The notes: generated from the sequence alone by a model not told the origin. 34,834 bases of DNA from an uncultured Saprospiraceae bacterium (GCA_938015925.1 CALLVY010000770.1:1-34834), one strand, 5' to 3'. Counted from the first letter of the stretch, positions 13,168 through 23,300 are shown. Numbers and translations are program-made.

Positions 13168-14829
13168 TTAGACCAATTCTTTATCGTAATAATGAGTGGC
13201 ATCATAAAGCAATCCATCCAATTCTTGTGTTTCTCTTAGTAACCTAGCCTCATTCCAAGCCAGTTCTTTTTTCATGTCTTCTAAAACCACATTTTTTATC
13301 TTAGCAATGCTGTTGATTTCGAAGTACAATCGGCCACTTCTTCTCACAAAAAAATCTTCTGCCCGAACGACCATTTCCTGATGCATACCAAACCAAACTT
13401 CTGCTCTGCCAAAAGCCACTTCTGGATCATCCTCCTTATAATTTTTCATTTGCGCCAAAATCTCATCGCCCTGTTTTCCATAATTGGTAACCAGGTACCA
13501 GGCAAAATATTTATCTAAACCAAGCTGAGTCACTTTTCCCTCCATCGCTTGTATCAATGCTTTTACTGCTTTGGTATTGGCAATTGGATCAGGAGACAAG
13601 GGAATATTTTGGGTATTGCATTTGACAAAAGGGAGGTCTAGTTTTTTTAAAACAAGATCGACGATTCTTTGGGCCATTTTCCGATACCCGGTCAACTTAC
13701 CTCCGGCAATAGAGATTAAGCCTTGTGGAGAAATGAATATCTCATCTTTTCTAGAAAGCTCTGAAGGAGATTTTCCATCCTCGTGGATCAAGGGGCGTAA
13801 GCCTGCCCAATTGGATAAAATATCGCTTTCTTGCAATTGAATATCTGGAAAAGCATGGGTAATGACTTTTAACAAATAATCCGCATCCGCCTTAGTCGTC
13901 ACCACTCGATCCAGGTTTCCTTTATAGGTCGTATCTGTCGTTCCAACATAAGTGACCCTTCCTCTTGGAATCGCAAAAATCATTCGCCCATCAGGAGCAT
14001 CAAAATAGGTGGTATGCTTTAGTGGAAATTTATCATGAGGAAAAACCAAATGAACACCTTTGGTCAGGTGCAATCTTTTGCCACTTAAGGAACCATCCTT
14101 GTCGCGTAGGCGGTCTACCCAAGGTCCAGCGGCAGAAACGACTTTCTTGGCTTTGATCTGAAATTCCTCGCCCGTTAACTCATTACAAACCACTGCTCCG
14201 CTGATTTCATCCTTTTTATAAATAAAATCTTTGGCGCTACAATAATTTAAAGCCAGGGCTCCAAAAGATCGAGCGGTTTTTATTAACTCTATCGTCAATC
14301 GGGCATCATCCGTTCGATATTCCGCATAATAGCCGCCACCTTTTAAAACTTTTTCATTCAGTAAAGGCTCCAGTTTCAGGGCCTGTTTTTTGGAAAGCAT
14401 AACCCGACGATCTTCTTTCTCTACTCGCGCCAAGATATCATAAACCATCAAACCAAAAGAGGTTCCCCATTTCCCGTAGGTACCACCTTTTATCAAAGGC
14501 ATCAGCATTTTTTCTGGTAAGACCAAATGCGGTGCTAGCTTATGCACAATGGCTCTTTCTGTGCCAGTTTCATGGACCAGGCCAATTTCTAGTTGTTTGA
14601 GATAACGCAAACCTCCGTGGATCAATTTGGTGGACTTACTACTGGTTCCGGAGGCAAAATCCTTTTTCTCTACCAATGCTGTTTTCAATCCTCTGGCAGC
14701 TGCGTCTAAGGCAATTCCGGTTCCCGTTGCTCCACCACCAATCACTAGCAAGTCAAATTCTTCTGACTGCAATTTTTCTATATCCTCTTTTCTACTTAAA
14801 GCAGAAAAACTAAACTTAGCTTTTGTCAT
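13168..14829 (-). CDS. glpD: Glycerol-3-phosphate dehydrogenase/oxidase, GlpD-type, FAD-dependent
   Basis: 553 aa. Oxidises sn-glycerol 3-phosphate to dihydroxyacetone phosphate, feeding electrons to quinone (GlpD) or oxygen (GlpO). The N-terminal Rossmann FAD motif GGGATGTG (31-38) is followed by the family signature GTSSKSTKLIHGGLRYL (61-77). The DAO-type catalytic domain contains GVHLVFPHDKFPL and GRVTYVGTTDTTYKG, and a C-terminal all-helical GlpD domain ends the protein. Length and motifs are normal. The ATG directly follows the stop codon of the haloperoxidase-like gene with no gap, so the two are co-translated. No glycerol kinase or GlpF facilitator is in the window. Its placement inside a glycan locus is unusual and suggests that glycerol phosphate is a product of the substrate. 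Confidence 0.93.
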   Translation of the reverse strand: MTKAKFSFSALSRKEDIEKLQSEEFDLLVIGGGATGTGIALDAAARGLKTALVEKKDFASGTSSKSTKLIHGGLRYLKQLEIGLVHETGTERAIVHKLAPHLVLPEKMLMPLIKGGTYGKWGTSFGLMVYDILARVEKEDRRVMLSKKQALKLEPLLNEKVLKGGGYYAEYRTDDARLTIELIKTARSFGALALNYCSAKDFIYKKDEISGAVVCNELTGEEFQIKAKKVVSAAGPWVDRLRDKDGSLSGKRLHLTKGVHLVFPHDKFPLKHTTYFDAPDGRMIFAIPRGRVTYVGTTDTTYKGNLDRVVTTKADADYLLKVITHAFPDIQLQESDILSNWAGLRPLIHEDGKSPSELSRKDEIFISPQGLISIAGGKLTGYRKMAQRIVDLVLKKLDLPFVKCNTQNIPLSPDPIANTKAVKALIQAMEGKVTQLGLDKYFAWYLVTNYGKQGDEILAQMKNYKEDDPEVAFGRAEVWFGMHQEMVVRAEDFFVRRSGRLYFEINSIAKIKNVVLEDMKKELAWNEARLLRETQELDGLLYDATHYYDKELV

Positions 14830-16158
14830 TTATTGAATGTCTTTGAGTTCTTTTGTAATGTAATTTCCAAGTCGTCTTCCTTGTTCTACCCCATTTTCTA
14901 TTGCTGGCATATAATGAATGCCTCCGTAAAGCCTACTAATCGCTGCCTCTGATGCCGCAGCCCTAAAGCTTGTAAAATCACGAGCGGGCAAACCGTAGGG
15001 GACTTCGGTGTCATCGTGGAAAGAAAAATGGTCTCCAAAAATATCTGTGAGTAATTCTGCGGCCGCTGTAGAGATTACACTATGTCCGCTAGTGTATTCC
15101 GGGAAAGCTGGCGTTTGTAAAAGTGGTTTCCAATCGGGGTCTATGTATTCATTGATGTAGGTTTCTGGACGAATCAAACTACTGCTGTATTTTTCTTCCC
15201 AACAGGCAATGAAGGCATCAAAAAGGGTAACGCTGGTCATGGCCAAAACTTTTGCCGTTTCCTCTATGCTTGCTTTGTTTTTATTTAAAGCAATTCCTGC
15301 GATAGACATCCAGTGCCCTCCTGGAGAAATTTTTTGATCAAAGAACATCAAATGTCCTTTGGTGTTGGAAACGTTTGGATTGCAATCCCAGAACTTCGCG
15401 ATATTGGTTTTTTCTTCGTCCAAGTTTTTTACGGCTTCATAGACTGCTATGGTTTCTTTATAAAAGAGCGATTGTTCTTTGGTATCAAAAGCCGTATGTG
15501 GCAAAGATGGAAAATGTCTGGTAGAATCCAATACCATCAAGCGAATAGTATTCCAATGCGGTTCTATGGCGGGCATATAATCTGGTGGTGTTGGTTTCCA
15601 TTTGCCAGGGCCTTCCAGGATGCTGTATTGAGGTTTGGCGGTCCGTTGTAAATAGCCATCGCTTTCTGCCCATTGGATAATGTGCTGGCCAATTGCTTCT
15701 CCGTATTCCAATGATTGCTGGTATAATTTTTGGGGTATGCCCAAATTTTGAACCTCGTTTAGGTATTCGTTTTTGACAGAATCAATAATTTCTTTTCCAT
15801 AGACTAACTCTTCCGCTACGACTGCAAAAGCAACGATGCTTGCCATTGGCCAATAGTATTCTTCCTCGGTAGTTGGAGGAGCAGTTAGGTCTCTTAATTT
15901 TGTAGCTAAGCTTTTGTACTTAGGATTGGCGATAGCCATCACTTCGTAAGCAGCGATATTGGGGTAAGCATAGATTCGACTACATACTGGTGGAGTGAAA
16001 ATATCGGTCACCATGACTTTGGTCAAATCCTTATTCCATTTTATTTGCTGGTCTTGGCTAAACTTATCCAAAGCTGCTTTATTGAATTGCTCCTGCTGGC
16101 ATTGCGAGTGCAAAATCAGTAATAAAAAAAAGGGTCCAAGTAAATACGTCTTCTTCAA
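14830..16158 (-). CDS. Vanadium-dependent haloperoxidase / PAP2-superfamily lipoprotein
   Basis: 442 aa. A lipoprotein-type N-terminus (hydrophobic core then LHSQC, Cys20) places it in the periplasm or outer membrane. The C-terminal half shows the shared vanadate/phosphate-binding signature of vanadium haloperoxidases and PAP2 acid phosphatases: K323-x6-R330-P, then YTSGH (His359), then S408-R409-x5-H415. The extra Asp of the PAP2 motif (H-x3-D) is absent after His415. Biochemically the fold can do halide peroxidation or phosphatase chemistry, and the sequence alone does not decide. In many Bacteroidetes genomes such proteins sit beside SusC/D and CRTAC1 proteins, as here. It lies 33 bp after a CRTAC1 gene and abuts glpD, so a phosphatase role on a glycerol-phosphate-containing substrate is an alternative. 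Confidence 0.85.
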   Translation of the reverse strand: MKKTYLLGPFFLLLILHSQCQQEQFNKAALDKFSQDQQIKWNKDLTKVMVTDIFTPPVCSRIYAYPNIAAYEVMAIANPKYKSLATKLRDLTAPPTTEEEYYWPMASIVAFAVVAEELVYGKEIIDSVKNEYLNEVQNLGIPQKLYQQSLEYGEAIGQHIIQWAESDGYLQRTAKPQYSILEGPGKWKPTPPDYMPAIEPHWNTIRLMVLDSTRHFPSLPHTAFDTKEQSLFYKETIAVYEAVKNLDEEKTNIAKFWDCNPNVSNTKGHLMFFDQKISPGGHWMSIAGIALNKNKASIEETAKVLAMTSVTLFDAFIACWEEKYSSSLIRPETYINEYIDPDWKPLLQTPAFPEYTSGHSVISTAAAELLTDIFGDHFSFHDDTEVPYGLPARDFTSFRAAASEAAISRLYGGIHYMPAIENGVEQGRRLGNYITKELKDIQ

Positions 16159-16191
16159 ATCAAGTCTTTATGGTGCGAAAAATGAGTTTCC

Positions 16192-19100
16192 TTAGTTTTG
16201 GTTCAACAGTTGAATGATCTTATCGGATTGTAAATTGATTATTCTCCGTTCGGAGCTACTATTTAAAATGTCAATGCTTATTACTTGATCTGATAAGAGT
16301 AATTGTCTGGAAGTTTGGGATAAATATCCTTCTCCATAATAAAATTCTACTTTTTGAGTGTGGCCATCTAAAAAAGTAAGTTGAGCTGATTCATCAAGTG
16401 CTTCTAGCCGAACAATTGCTTTGGAATGCTTTTTATTTTTGGAAAAAACCTTTAAGCTATCCGCATTATTAGACAACAAATATAAGGGTTCTTTTTCAAG
16501 CATTAATCGCGTTAAAGCTTTGGCATCTCCATTGGAAAGGAAACCAGATTCCTTAGCTCTAATCGACTGAAAATCCCCTTTTCCATTTCCTTTTAATAAC
16601 AAGCCTTTCCCTGCATCATAACGACCAATAGTCACTTCGGTAGCAAAGGAATTTCCTGCCAGGAGTATATCTAAATGACCATCGCCATCAAAATCTTCCG
16701 TGATCATTCCATAAACTGGAGCAATCTGTGCTTCTTGTGGCAAAGCTTTTATTGCAAATTTTCCATTCCCTAGATTTTCGAGATAACTACTGCTAAAAGT
16801 CTCAGCTGTAAACACTTGTGCCTTTTGAATTTCATCTTTGGTAAAGGATCGATCAAAAGTTGTTTCGGCATATTCGTGATAGGTTTTGAAACGCACTCTC
16901 ATGGCATTGATTTGGTCGATCAATTGTGTTCGCGGATGGGCGATATAATTTTCACCATCGATGTAATGACAAAGAATTGGATCAATCCTACCGTTTTTAT
17001 CAAAATCCGCGGCATACAAGCTTAGGGGCTCTTCCGGTGAAGGTTTATATCTGGAATTATGCCCCAAATTACCCAATACATAATCCATGTCTCCATCTGC
17101 ATCAAAATCTCCTGCGGTAATACTGTTCCACCAACCATGTGCATTGGTCAGCCCAGTATTTTTAGAGCGATAAAGTAGCCCCTTTTTGTTTTCATAAAAT
17201 TGGATGTCCATCCACTCCCCTGTTACAATCAAATCCTGCCAACCATCATTATTGAAATCCGTCCACAAACTCGCACAAACCATTCCAGTAGGCGCCCCTT
17301 CCGGGAAAAAAGTCCTATTCTGCTCGGTAAAAAGAAGAACACCTTTTTCTGAATCATTCCGCAATATATAACTCTTTGCTGCTAATGGATAAGCACCAGG
17401 CTTGACTCTTCCTCCGATAAATAAATCGAGGTCTCCATCTTTATCAAAATCTGCGGCAGACATACAAGATCCACTTTCAAATAAGTCTGGAAAAAATACA
17501 CCATTGCTAGTAAAATCACCTTGGCCATTATTGCGATAAACTACATTTTTATATTTAGGAGAGTCCATCGGAAATTTACTTCCCCCACTTACAATAAATA
17601 AATCTTGTGCGCCATCCTTATCTGCATCAAAAAATAATGCAGCCATGTCTTCTGTTTCATGATGAGGCAAAGTTTTACTCGTAAATTGACCACCTTTCTC
17701 TTGGATAAACAAGGTACCACGATAACCACTTGCTCCCCCAATATAACAATCATCCAATCCATCCCCATTAACATCTCCTACGGCAATGCCTGGGCCATTT
17801 TGAGCATGTTGATGAGGTAGTAAAGCTTGTATTTTAAAATCTACCTGATCATTTTCCTTGTGTTTAAAGTTCAAATGATGTTTGGCGGTATTGGTGCTAA
17901 AGAAGGGTTCTGAATTACTTGCTATTTCCTTCTCAGGATTTTTTGCCTGCTTGTAATTTAAGGTGATTCTTTGGTTGGCACTAAGGTTCTCTTGTTTTTC
18001 TATCTTTCCGTCGGGCCAGGTAATTTCTAATCTTTCAATGGCTTGATTTGATCCTAACCCAAAATGTATGATTTGACTAACAGTAGATTCGTACCCCCGA
18101 TAAAGATTGTGCTCATAATACTGCTCTACTTCCCCCGTTTTGATCCTAACTTTTGCACCAATTCCTTGTTTGTTTTTTAGTGCTCCTTTTAAAGCAATCT
18201 GCAAGTAATTTTTATCCTCCAATTGGTCGCTTCTGTTTTTATAAATAAAAGCAGGATCATTTACATTATTGACAATCATTTCCAGATCTCCATCATTATC
18301 TAAGTCTGCAAAAGCGGCTCCATTGGAACTACTTTTTTGTCCAAAGCCCCAATCTATATTTTTCTTTTCAAAACGTATTCCTCCCATATTTTCAAAAGCA
18401 TAGTTTTCAATTTTTACGGCTCCCAATGCTTTAATGGCTTCGAGGCGTTTTTTAAACTGTTCGCTTTTCTTTCCGAAGGGGGTGCTGTTTTTTCTTTGGT
18501 AGTTGATGTAGTCCAGATTTCCTACGTCTCGAAGAAAACCATTGGTGACGTAGAGGTCTTTATCACCATCATTGTCAAAGTCAGCGAACAAACTACTCCA
18601 GCTCCAATCGGTTTGGTCAAGGCCAGCCATTTGGCCGACTTCGCTAAAGGTTCCATCGCCGTTATTTCTTTGTAGCGTATTTCGGGTGTATTGTGCTTCG
18701 TAGCCCATCTTAAGGGTGAGTTGAAATTTATCGTAGCTCGTTTTAGGAATAATCATTTTTCGGCGATAATTATCTTCAGGCAACATATCTACCACTATAA
18801 TGTCTGGCCAGGCATCATTATTGAAATCTGCAATATCATTGCCCATGCCAGCAAAACTTGTATGATCCAAATGACTACTAGCTTGATTAGAGAAAGTACC
18901 ATCCTGATTATTGATATACAAAATATCATTGGTGAGAAAATCATTAGAAACATAGATGTCGACCCAACCATCTTTATTGATATCAGCAGTCGCCAGACCA
19001 AGACTATAACCTTCCACTAGAATCCCAGCCTCTTTTGATACCTCTGTAAAAGTTTGGTCGCCATTATTTCGATAAAGTCGATCTGTACTTTTGCTTTCCC

Positions 19101-19731
19101 CATTCAAAGATCGTTTCTTCACCTTGTTGACACTAGACATGGTATAATCGACCGGATTGAGAATACAATAAACATCCAAATCTCCGTCTCGGTCATAATC
19201 AAAGAAACTTGATTGCATAATTTGTCCAGGGTCAGCCAAGCCATAAGGAGCCGAACTTTCTTTAAAAGTCTGGTCGCCTTGATTGATAAAAAGCAAATTA
19301 GATTTTTTTTCATCAATCCCAACTCCGCTTACGCTGACATAAATATCCAACCAATCATCTTGATTGATATCCACCATAGCCACTCCTGTACACCATCGGT
19401 CGGTCTGGACACCTGCAGATTTGGTAATGTCTTCAAATTTCAAATTGCCCTTATTCAAATAAAGTCGGCTGCTCACTCGATTGCCACTAAAAAATAAATC
19501 TTCCAAACCGTCCTTATTAATATCGCCAACTGCCACTCCTCCTCCAGTATAGATGTTCATAAAAGTGTACATATTGAAGCTATCGGTCTCTTCGATGACA
19601 TTTACGAAATCCACACCTGTATCTTGCGGACTCATCAATTGAAATACGGCATCTGCTTTGTTTGCTGTTTTTACACAGGCAAAACATACCAGAAGGCATA
19701 AAAGCACCAGAAATAAAATGGACCTCAACAT
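16192..19731 (-). CDS. FG-GAP/VCBS repeat lipoprotein with ASPIC/UnbV domain, CRTAC1 family (paralog 2)
   Basis: The track start (19797) gives a 22-residue polar extension that overlaps the upstream gene; I prefer ATG 19731 (1179 aa), which begins a lipoprotein signal MLRSILFLVL...CFAC and leaves a 28-bp gap. The body is a double beta-propeller-like chain: about seven FG-GAP repeats with Ca2+-binding DxNxDGxxD motifs (DINKDGLED, DINQDDWLD, DYDRDGDLD, DFNNDAWPD, DFDNDGDKD, DLDNDGDLE), an ASPIC/UnbV domain at about 523-595 (GIGAKVRIKTG, RGYES, HFGLG, WPDGK), then a second repeat set (DVNGDGLDD, DADKDGAQD, DFDKDGDLD, DFDADGDMD, DFDKNGRID, DFDGDGHLD). A surface- or periplasm-facing binding or scaffolding role is likely; no enzyme activity is established for the family. 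Confidence 0.9.
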   Translation of the reverse strand: MLRSILFLVLLCLLVCFACVKTANKADAVFQLMSPQDTGVDFVNVIEETDSFNMYTFMNIYTGGGVAVGDINKDGLEDLFFSGNRVSSRLYLNKGNLKFEDITKSAGVQTDRWCTGVAMVDINQDDWLDIYVSVSGVGIDEKKSNLLFINQGDQTFKESSAPYGLADPGQIMQSSFFDYDRDGDLDVYCILNPVDYTMSSVNKVKKRSLNGESKSTDRLYRNNGDQTFTEVSKEAGILVEGYSLGLATADINKDGWVDIYVSNDFLTNDILYINNQDGTFSNQASSHLDHTSFAGMGNDIADFNNDAWPDIIVVDMLPEDNYRRKMIIPKTSYDKFQLTLKMGYEAQYTRNTLQRNNGDGTFSEVGQMAGLDQTDWSWSSLFADFDNDGDKDLYVTNGFLRDVGNLDYINYQRKNSTPFGKKSEQFKKRLEAIKALGAVKIENYAFENMGGIRFEKKNIDWGFGQKSSSNGAAFADLDNDGDLEMIVNNVNDPAFIYKNRSDQLEDKNYLQIALKGALKNKQGIGAKVRIKTGEVEQYYEHNLYRGYESTVSQIIHFGLGSNQAIERLEITWPDGKIEKQENLSANQRITLNYKQAKNPEKEIASNSEPFFSTNTAKHHLNFKHKENDQVDFKIQALLPHQHAQNGPGIAVGDVNGDGLDDCYIGGASGYRGTLFIQEKGGQFTSKTLPHHETEDMAALFFDADKDGAQDLFIVSGGSKFPMDSPKYKNVVYRNNGQGDFTSNGVFFPDLFESGSCMSAADFDKDGDLDLFIGGRVKPGAYPLAAKSYILRNDSEKGVLLFTEQNRTFFPEGAPTGMVCASLWTDFNNDGWQDLIVTGEWMDIQFYENKKGLLYRSKNTGLTNAHGWWNSITAGDFDADGDMDYVLGNLGHNSRYKPSPEEPLSLYAADFDKNGRIDPILCHYIDGENYIAHPRTQLIDQINAMRVRFKTYHEYAETTFDRSFTKDEIQKAQVFTAETFSSSYLENLGNGKFAIKALPQEAQIAPVYGMITEDFDGDGHLDILLAGNSFATEVTIGRYDAGKGLLLKGNGKGDFQSIRAKESGFLSNGDAKALTRLMLEKEPLYLLSNNADSLKVFSKNKKHSKAIVRLEALDESAQLTFLDGHTQKVEFYYGEGYLSQTSRQLLLSDQVISIDILNSSSERRIINLQSDKIIQLLNQN

Positions 19732-19759
19732 AATCGTACGATCATAGATCGTTGTCTGT

Positions 19760-22700
19760 TTAATGGTTAATAATTCTTTGTTTTCCCTGACTATCAAAGA
19801 TACTTATCTTCTCTGCATCTCTTGGGAAATTTACATTTCGGGACGATTGAGAAAGATAAGCGGAGCCATGATAAAACTCTTCTTTATAGCTTTGCCCATC
19901 AGGCATTTGAATAATTGCATATTGATCCTCCTTTTTCAAAACCTGGCTGGTCGTCATCTTATTAGAGTTAGATGAAAATATTTGCAAAGAACTTCTGTTT
20001 CTGCTGACCAAAAAATGATCTTGATTTTTACCAATAGTAATTCGAGCCATTGCTTTGGTATCGAGGTCAGAGAAGAAACCACTTTTTCGAATATCTAGTA
20101 CCGAAAATGCTCCATTCCCATCCCCTAGCAGAGTTAGTCCTTTGCAAGCATCATAAGGCCCAAGCATGACCTCGGAGGCGTAGGAATTTCCAACCAACAA
20201 CAAATCGAGATGGCCATCTTGATTGACATCGCAAGTTTGGATACCAAAGATGGGGGCGATTTGAGCTTCTTGTGGCAATGCTCGAAGGCTAAATTGACCA
20301 TTGCCTAAATTTTCAAGATAGCTACTAGAAAAATTATTTCCCTTTAGAACATAGGCATCTTTTATTTCTTCTTTGGTAAAAGAGCGATCGAAGGTGGCAT
20401 CGCCATAAGATTTATAGGTTTTAAAGCGCCCTTTCATCGAATTAATCTGTTCGATCAACATATCTCTGGACGGAGCAAGATGATTTTTACCATTGATATA
20501 GTGAGCCATCACAGGATCTATTCTTCCGTTTTTGTCAAAATCTTTTGCATAGACTTGCAAGGGCTCTTTGGGGCTGCCTTGGTAAAAAGAATTTAAGCCG
20601 CGATTGCCTATGACATAATCGATGTCTCCATCTTTATCAAAATCTGCCCCGGCGATACTATTCCACCATCCACTAGAATTATTGACTCCGGAGGAAGAAG
20701 GAGCTAGCTCTACAAATTGGGTTCCTGTATTTTTTAGAAAAGTAAGGGGCATCCATTCTCCTACCAGGAGAAGATCTAATTGATTGTCATTATCAAAGTC
20801 GGTAAAAAGTCCACTGGAAACCAAACCAAGCTGACCTTCTTGCGGCAAATAATCCTTACTCACATCTTTAAAAATACAATTCCCTTCCTTCGAGTCATTT
20901 CGCAAAAGATAAGTCTTCGCAGGCATTGGATAAGCACCTGGAACAATCCTACCGGTCACCAATAGATCTAAATCTCCATCTTGGTCATAATCTCCTGCGA
21001 TGACAGAACTCCCACTAGCGGTCATGGTGGGAATGGCTTCTTGTGTTTTGGTAAAGGTTCCAGTACCGTCATTGAGGTAAAGGCGGTCCTGATATTTGCT
21101 GTTGGTTGAAAAACGACTTCCACCACTTACCACATACAAATCCAAATCACCATCGCTATCTGCATCAAATAGCAAAGCTCCCATATCTGTATAAGTCGAA
21201 TCAAATGACACTTTTACTTTAGTAAATTCTCCGGATTCTTTTTGCAAGAAAAAATAAGCGGGGAATCCTGCGGAACCTCCTACGAAAAAATCCTCTAATT
21301 GATCGCCATTGATATCTCCAACAGCAATCCCAGGACCATTTTGTGAATGCTTATGTGGCAATATTGGTTGCACCTTAAAATCTGCAAAATCTTTTTCTTG
21401 ATGAACAAAATCAACTTGCAAAGACTTGCTGACTTCTCGCAAATATTTTGGTTTTGCATCCACTACCTTTGTAGGACGGTCTTCCGCATTTTTTTGCTCC
21501 AATAGAAGGACTTGATTGCTTGGAACATCCTTGAGGATTTGTGTTTTTCCGTCCGGCCATTTGATTTTTATTTCTTCAACAAGTGTACTTTTGCCCAAAC
21601 CGAAATGGAGTATCGGATCTACGGAGGATAAATATCCACGATAAGGAGACACAAAGCGATGCTGGCTTTGCCCTTTGCTTGTAAGGGTAATTTTGGATCC
21701 GATACCTGCCGTATTTCCAGGGTTTCCTTTTAAATCTATCCTTAAATAATTTGGTCTTTTTTCTTTAGATTCAAGATTTAGTCTGTTTTCATAAAGGCTT
21801 GCTTTTTCATCTATATTGCTGATGAGTAAATCCAAATCTCCATCCAAATCTAAATCAACATAAGCACATCCATTTGAATAACTTGGACTAGTAAAACCCC
21901 ATTCCTTTGACTGATCTTTAAACACTAAACTCTCAGTATTTTGAAAAATAAAATTGTGAATTTTAATCTCTGGTAATTCTTGCAATTTTTTAAACATCTT
22001 TGCTTCCTTTGCCTTATCTGTACCAATGGGAGAAGCCGTAACTTGTCGACTATAAGTCGCAAAATCCATATTGGTCAAATCCTGTCGATAGCCATTGGTA
22101 ACAAACAAATCTTGCCAACCGTCATTGTCAAAATCTGCAAATAATGCGCTCCAACTCCAATCAGTTTGATGAACGCCTGCCAATTGGCCAATTTCACTAA
22201 ACGTACCATTTCCATTATTTTTTTGTAAGGTATTTCGGGGAAACTGGGGATGATATCCTTCTTTTAAGCCCAATTGGTATTTGTCGTAATTAAAAAATCC
22301 GAACATTGATTTTTGGCGTTGATTATTAGTGGGCAGCATATCCAAAACCATAATATCTACCAAGCCATCATTGTTAAAATCTTGCAGATCAGTTCCCATA
22401 CTATTTCGGCTGGTATGACTGAGGTAGTCGTCAATTTTATTGCTAAAAGTTCCATCTTGGTTATTAATGTAAATAAGGTCGCTGCTAAAAAAGTCATTGG
22501 CGATATATAGATCTGGCCAATCATCTTCATTGATATCACAGACCGCTATTCCCAGGCCATAGCCTTCAAAGGTAATGCCGGCTTCATTGGTAACATTTGT
22601 AAAAGTTTCGTTTCCATTATTTCTGTAAAAACGATCATTATTTGGGGCTTCTCCCAATATTCTTCTTGGGCGAAATTCTCTCCAATTATAAGGATCCAAT

Positions 22701-23269
22701 TCTGTAGTCAGTAAATATAAATCCAAATCTCCGTCTCGATCATAATCGAAAAAAGCAGCATTGATGCTATATCCACTATCATCCAATCCATAGGCTGCTG
22801 CTTGTTCCAAAAAGGTGTTGTTTTTTTGATTGATGTAAAGGAGATTGGATCTTTTTTTCTTATCCTTAGAAAAACCACCTACACAAACATAAATGTCTTG
22901 CCAGCCATCTTGGTTGATGTCAACAACGGCAGCCCCGCTCGCCCATTTTCCTTTTGTGTCAACACCTGAGCCCACCGTGATGTCCTCAAATTTTAGCTCC
23001 CCTTGATTGAGATACAAACGACTGGCTACTTTATTGCCGGGAAAGAAAATATCTGGAAGTTGGTCATTATTAAAATCACCAATAGCTACTCCTCCTCCAT
23101 TATAGAGGTATTCAAAACTTAATAAAATTAAGGAATCAGATCCTTCCAAATCATTAGAAAAATCAATGCCGGTATTATTCGCATCTAAGAGGTGAAACAA
23201 TTGAGATTCCGGAGAAGAATGACAAGCTAGAAAGAGTAAGAAAAAGAAAAGTGGGTAAAGTTTATTCAT
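19760..23269 (-). CDS. FG-GAP/VCBS repeat lipoprotein with ASPIC/UnbV domain, CRTAC1 family (paralog 1)
   Basis: The ORF track starts at 23335, but that extension runs through a terminator-like hairpin and is not signal-like; ATG 23269 (1169 aa) begins MNKLYPLFFFLLFLAC, a good lipoprotein signal with Cys16. Repeat motifs include DFNNDQLPD, DINQDGWQD, DYDRDGDLD, DINEDDWPD, DFNNDGLVD, DFDNDGWQD and DLDLDGDLD, then the ASPIC/UnbV domain (GIGSKITLTSKG, YRGYLSS, HFGLGK, WPDGK), then a second set: DINGDQLED, DADSDGDLD, DYDQDGDLD, DFDNDNQLD, DFDKDGDID, DFDKNGRID, DVNQDGHLD. It is colinear with the next gene, so the pair arose by tandem duplication. It follows SusD by about 110 bp. Probably an outer-membrane partner of the SusC/D system; molecular role unknown. 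Confidence 0.9.
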   Translation of the reverse strand: MNKLYPLFFFLLFLACHSSPESQLFHLLDANNTGIDFSNDLEGSDSLILLSFEYLYNGGGVAIGDFNNDQLPDIFFPGNKVASRLYLNQGELKFEDITVGSGVDTKGKWASGAAVVDINQDGWQDIYVCVGGFSKDKKKRSNLLYINQKNNTFLEQAAAYGLDDSGYSINAAFFDYDRDGDLDLYLLTTELDPYNWREFRPRRILGEAPNNDRFYRNNGNETFTNVTNEAGITFEGYGLGIAVCDINEDDWPDLYIANDFFSSDLIYINNQDGTFSNKIDDYLSHTSRNSMGTDLQDFNNDGLVDIMVLDMLPTNNQRQKSMFGFFNYDKYQLGLKEGYHPQFPRNTLQKNNGNGTFSEIGQLAGVHQTDWSWSALFADFDNDGWQDLFVTNGYRQDLTNMDFATYSRQVTASPIGTDKAKEAKMFKKLQELPEIKIHNFIFQNTESLVFKDQSKEWGFTSPSYSNGCAYVDLDLDGDLDLLISNIDEKASLYENRLNLESKEKRPNYLRIDLKGNPGNTAGIGSKITLTSKGQSQHRFVSPYRGYLSSVDPILHFGLGKSTLVEEIKIKWPDGKTQILKDVPSNQVLLLEQKNAEDRPTKVVDAKPKYLREVSKSLQVDFVHQEKDFADFKVQPILPHKHSQNGPGIAVGDINGDQLEDFFVGGSAGFPAYFFLQKESGEFTKVKVSFDSTYTDMGALLFDADSDGDLDLYVVSGGSRFSTNSKYQDRLYLNDGTGTFTKTQEAIPTMTASGSSVIAGDYDQDGDLDLLVTGRIVPGAYPMPAKTYLLRNDSKEGNCIFKDVSKDYLPQEGQLGLVSSGLFTDFDNDNQLDLLLVGEWMPLTFLKNTGTQFVELAPSSSGVNNSSGWWNSIAGADFDKDGDIDYVIGNRGLNSFYQGSPKEPLQVYAKDFDKNGRIDPVMAHYINGKNHLAPSRDMLIEQINSMKGRFKTYKSYGDATFDRSFTKEEIKDAYVLKGNNFSSSYLENLGNGQFSLRALPQEAQIAPIFGIQTCDVNQDGHLDLLLVGNSYASEVMLGPYDACKGLTLLGDGNGAFSVLDIRKSGFFSDLDTKAMARITIGKNQDHFLVSRNRSSLQIFSSNSNKMTTSQVLKKEDQYAIIQMPDGQSYKEEFYHGSAYLSQSSRNVNFPRDAEKISIFDSQGKQRIINH

Positions 23270-23300
23270 ACGTTGCAGCTGAATCAAAACTAAAAAAGAA

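Noticed and set aside
19732-19797. N-terminal extension of the second CRTAC1 gene in the ORF track
   Set aside because: It would overlap the upstream gene by 38 bp and place polar residues before a lipoprotein signal; the internal ATG at 19731 fits better.
16192-23269. Possible repeat array or CRISPR-like periodicity from many similar short motifs
   Set aside because: The repeated pattern comes from protein-level DxNxDGxxD calcium-binding motifs in two coding genes, not from DNA repeats with spacers.
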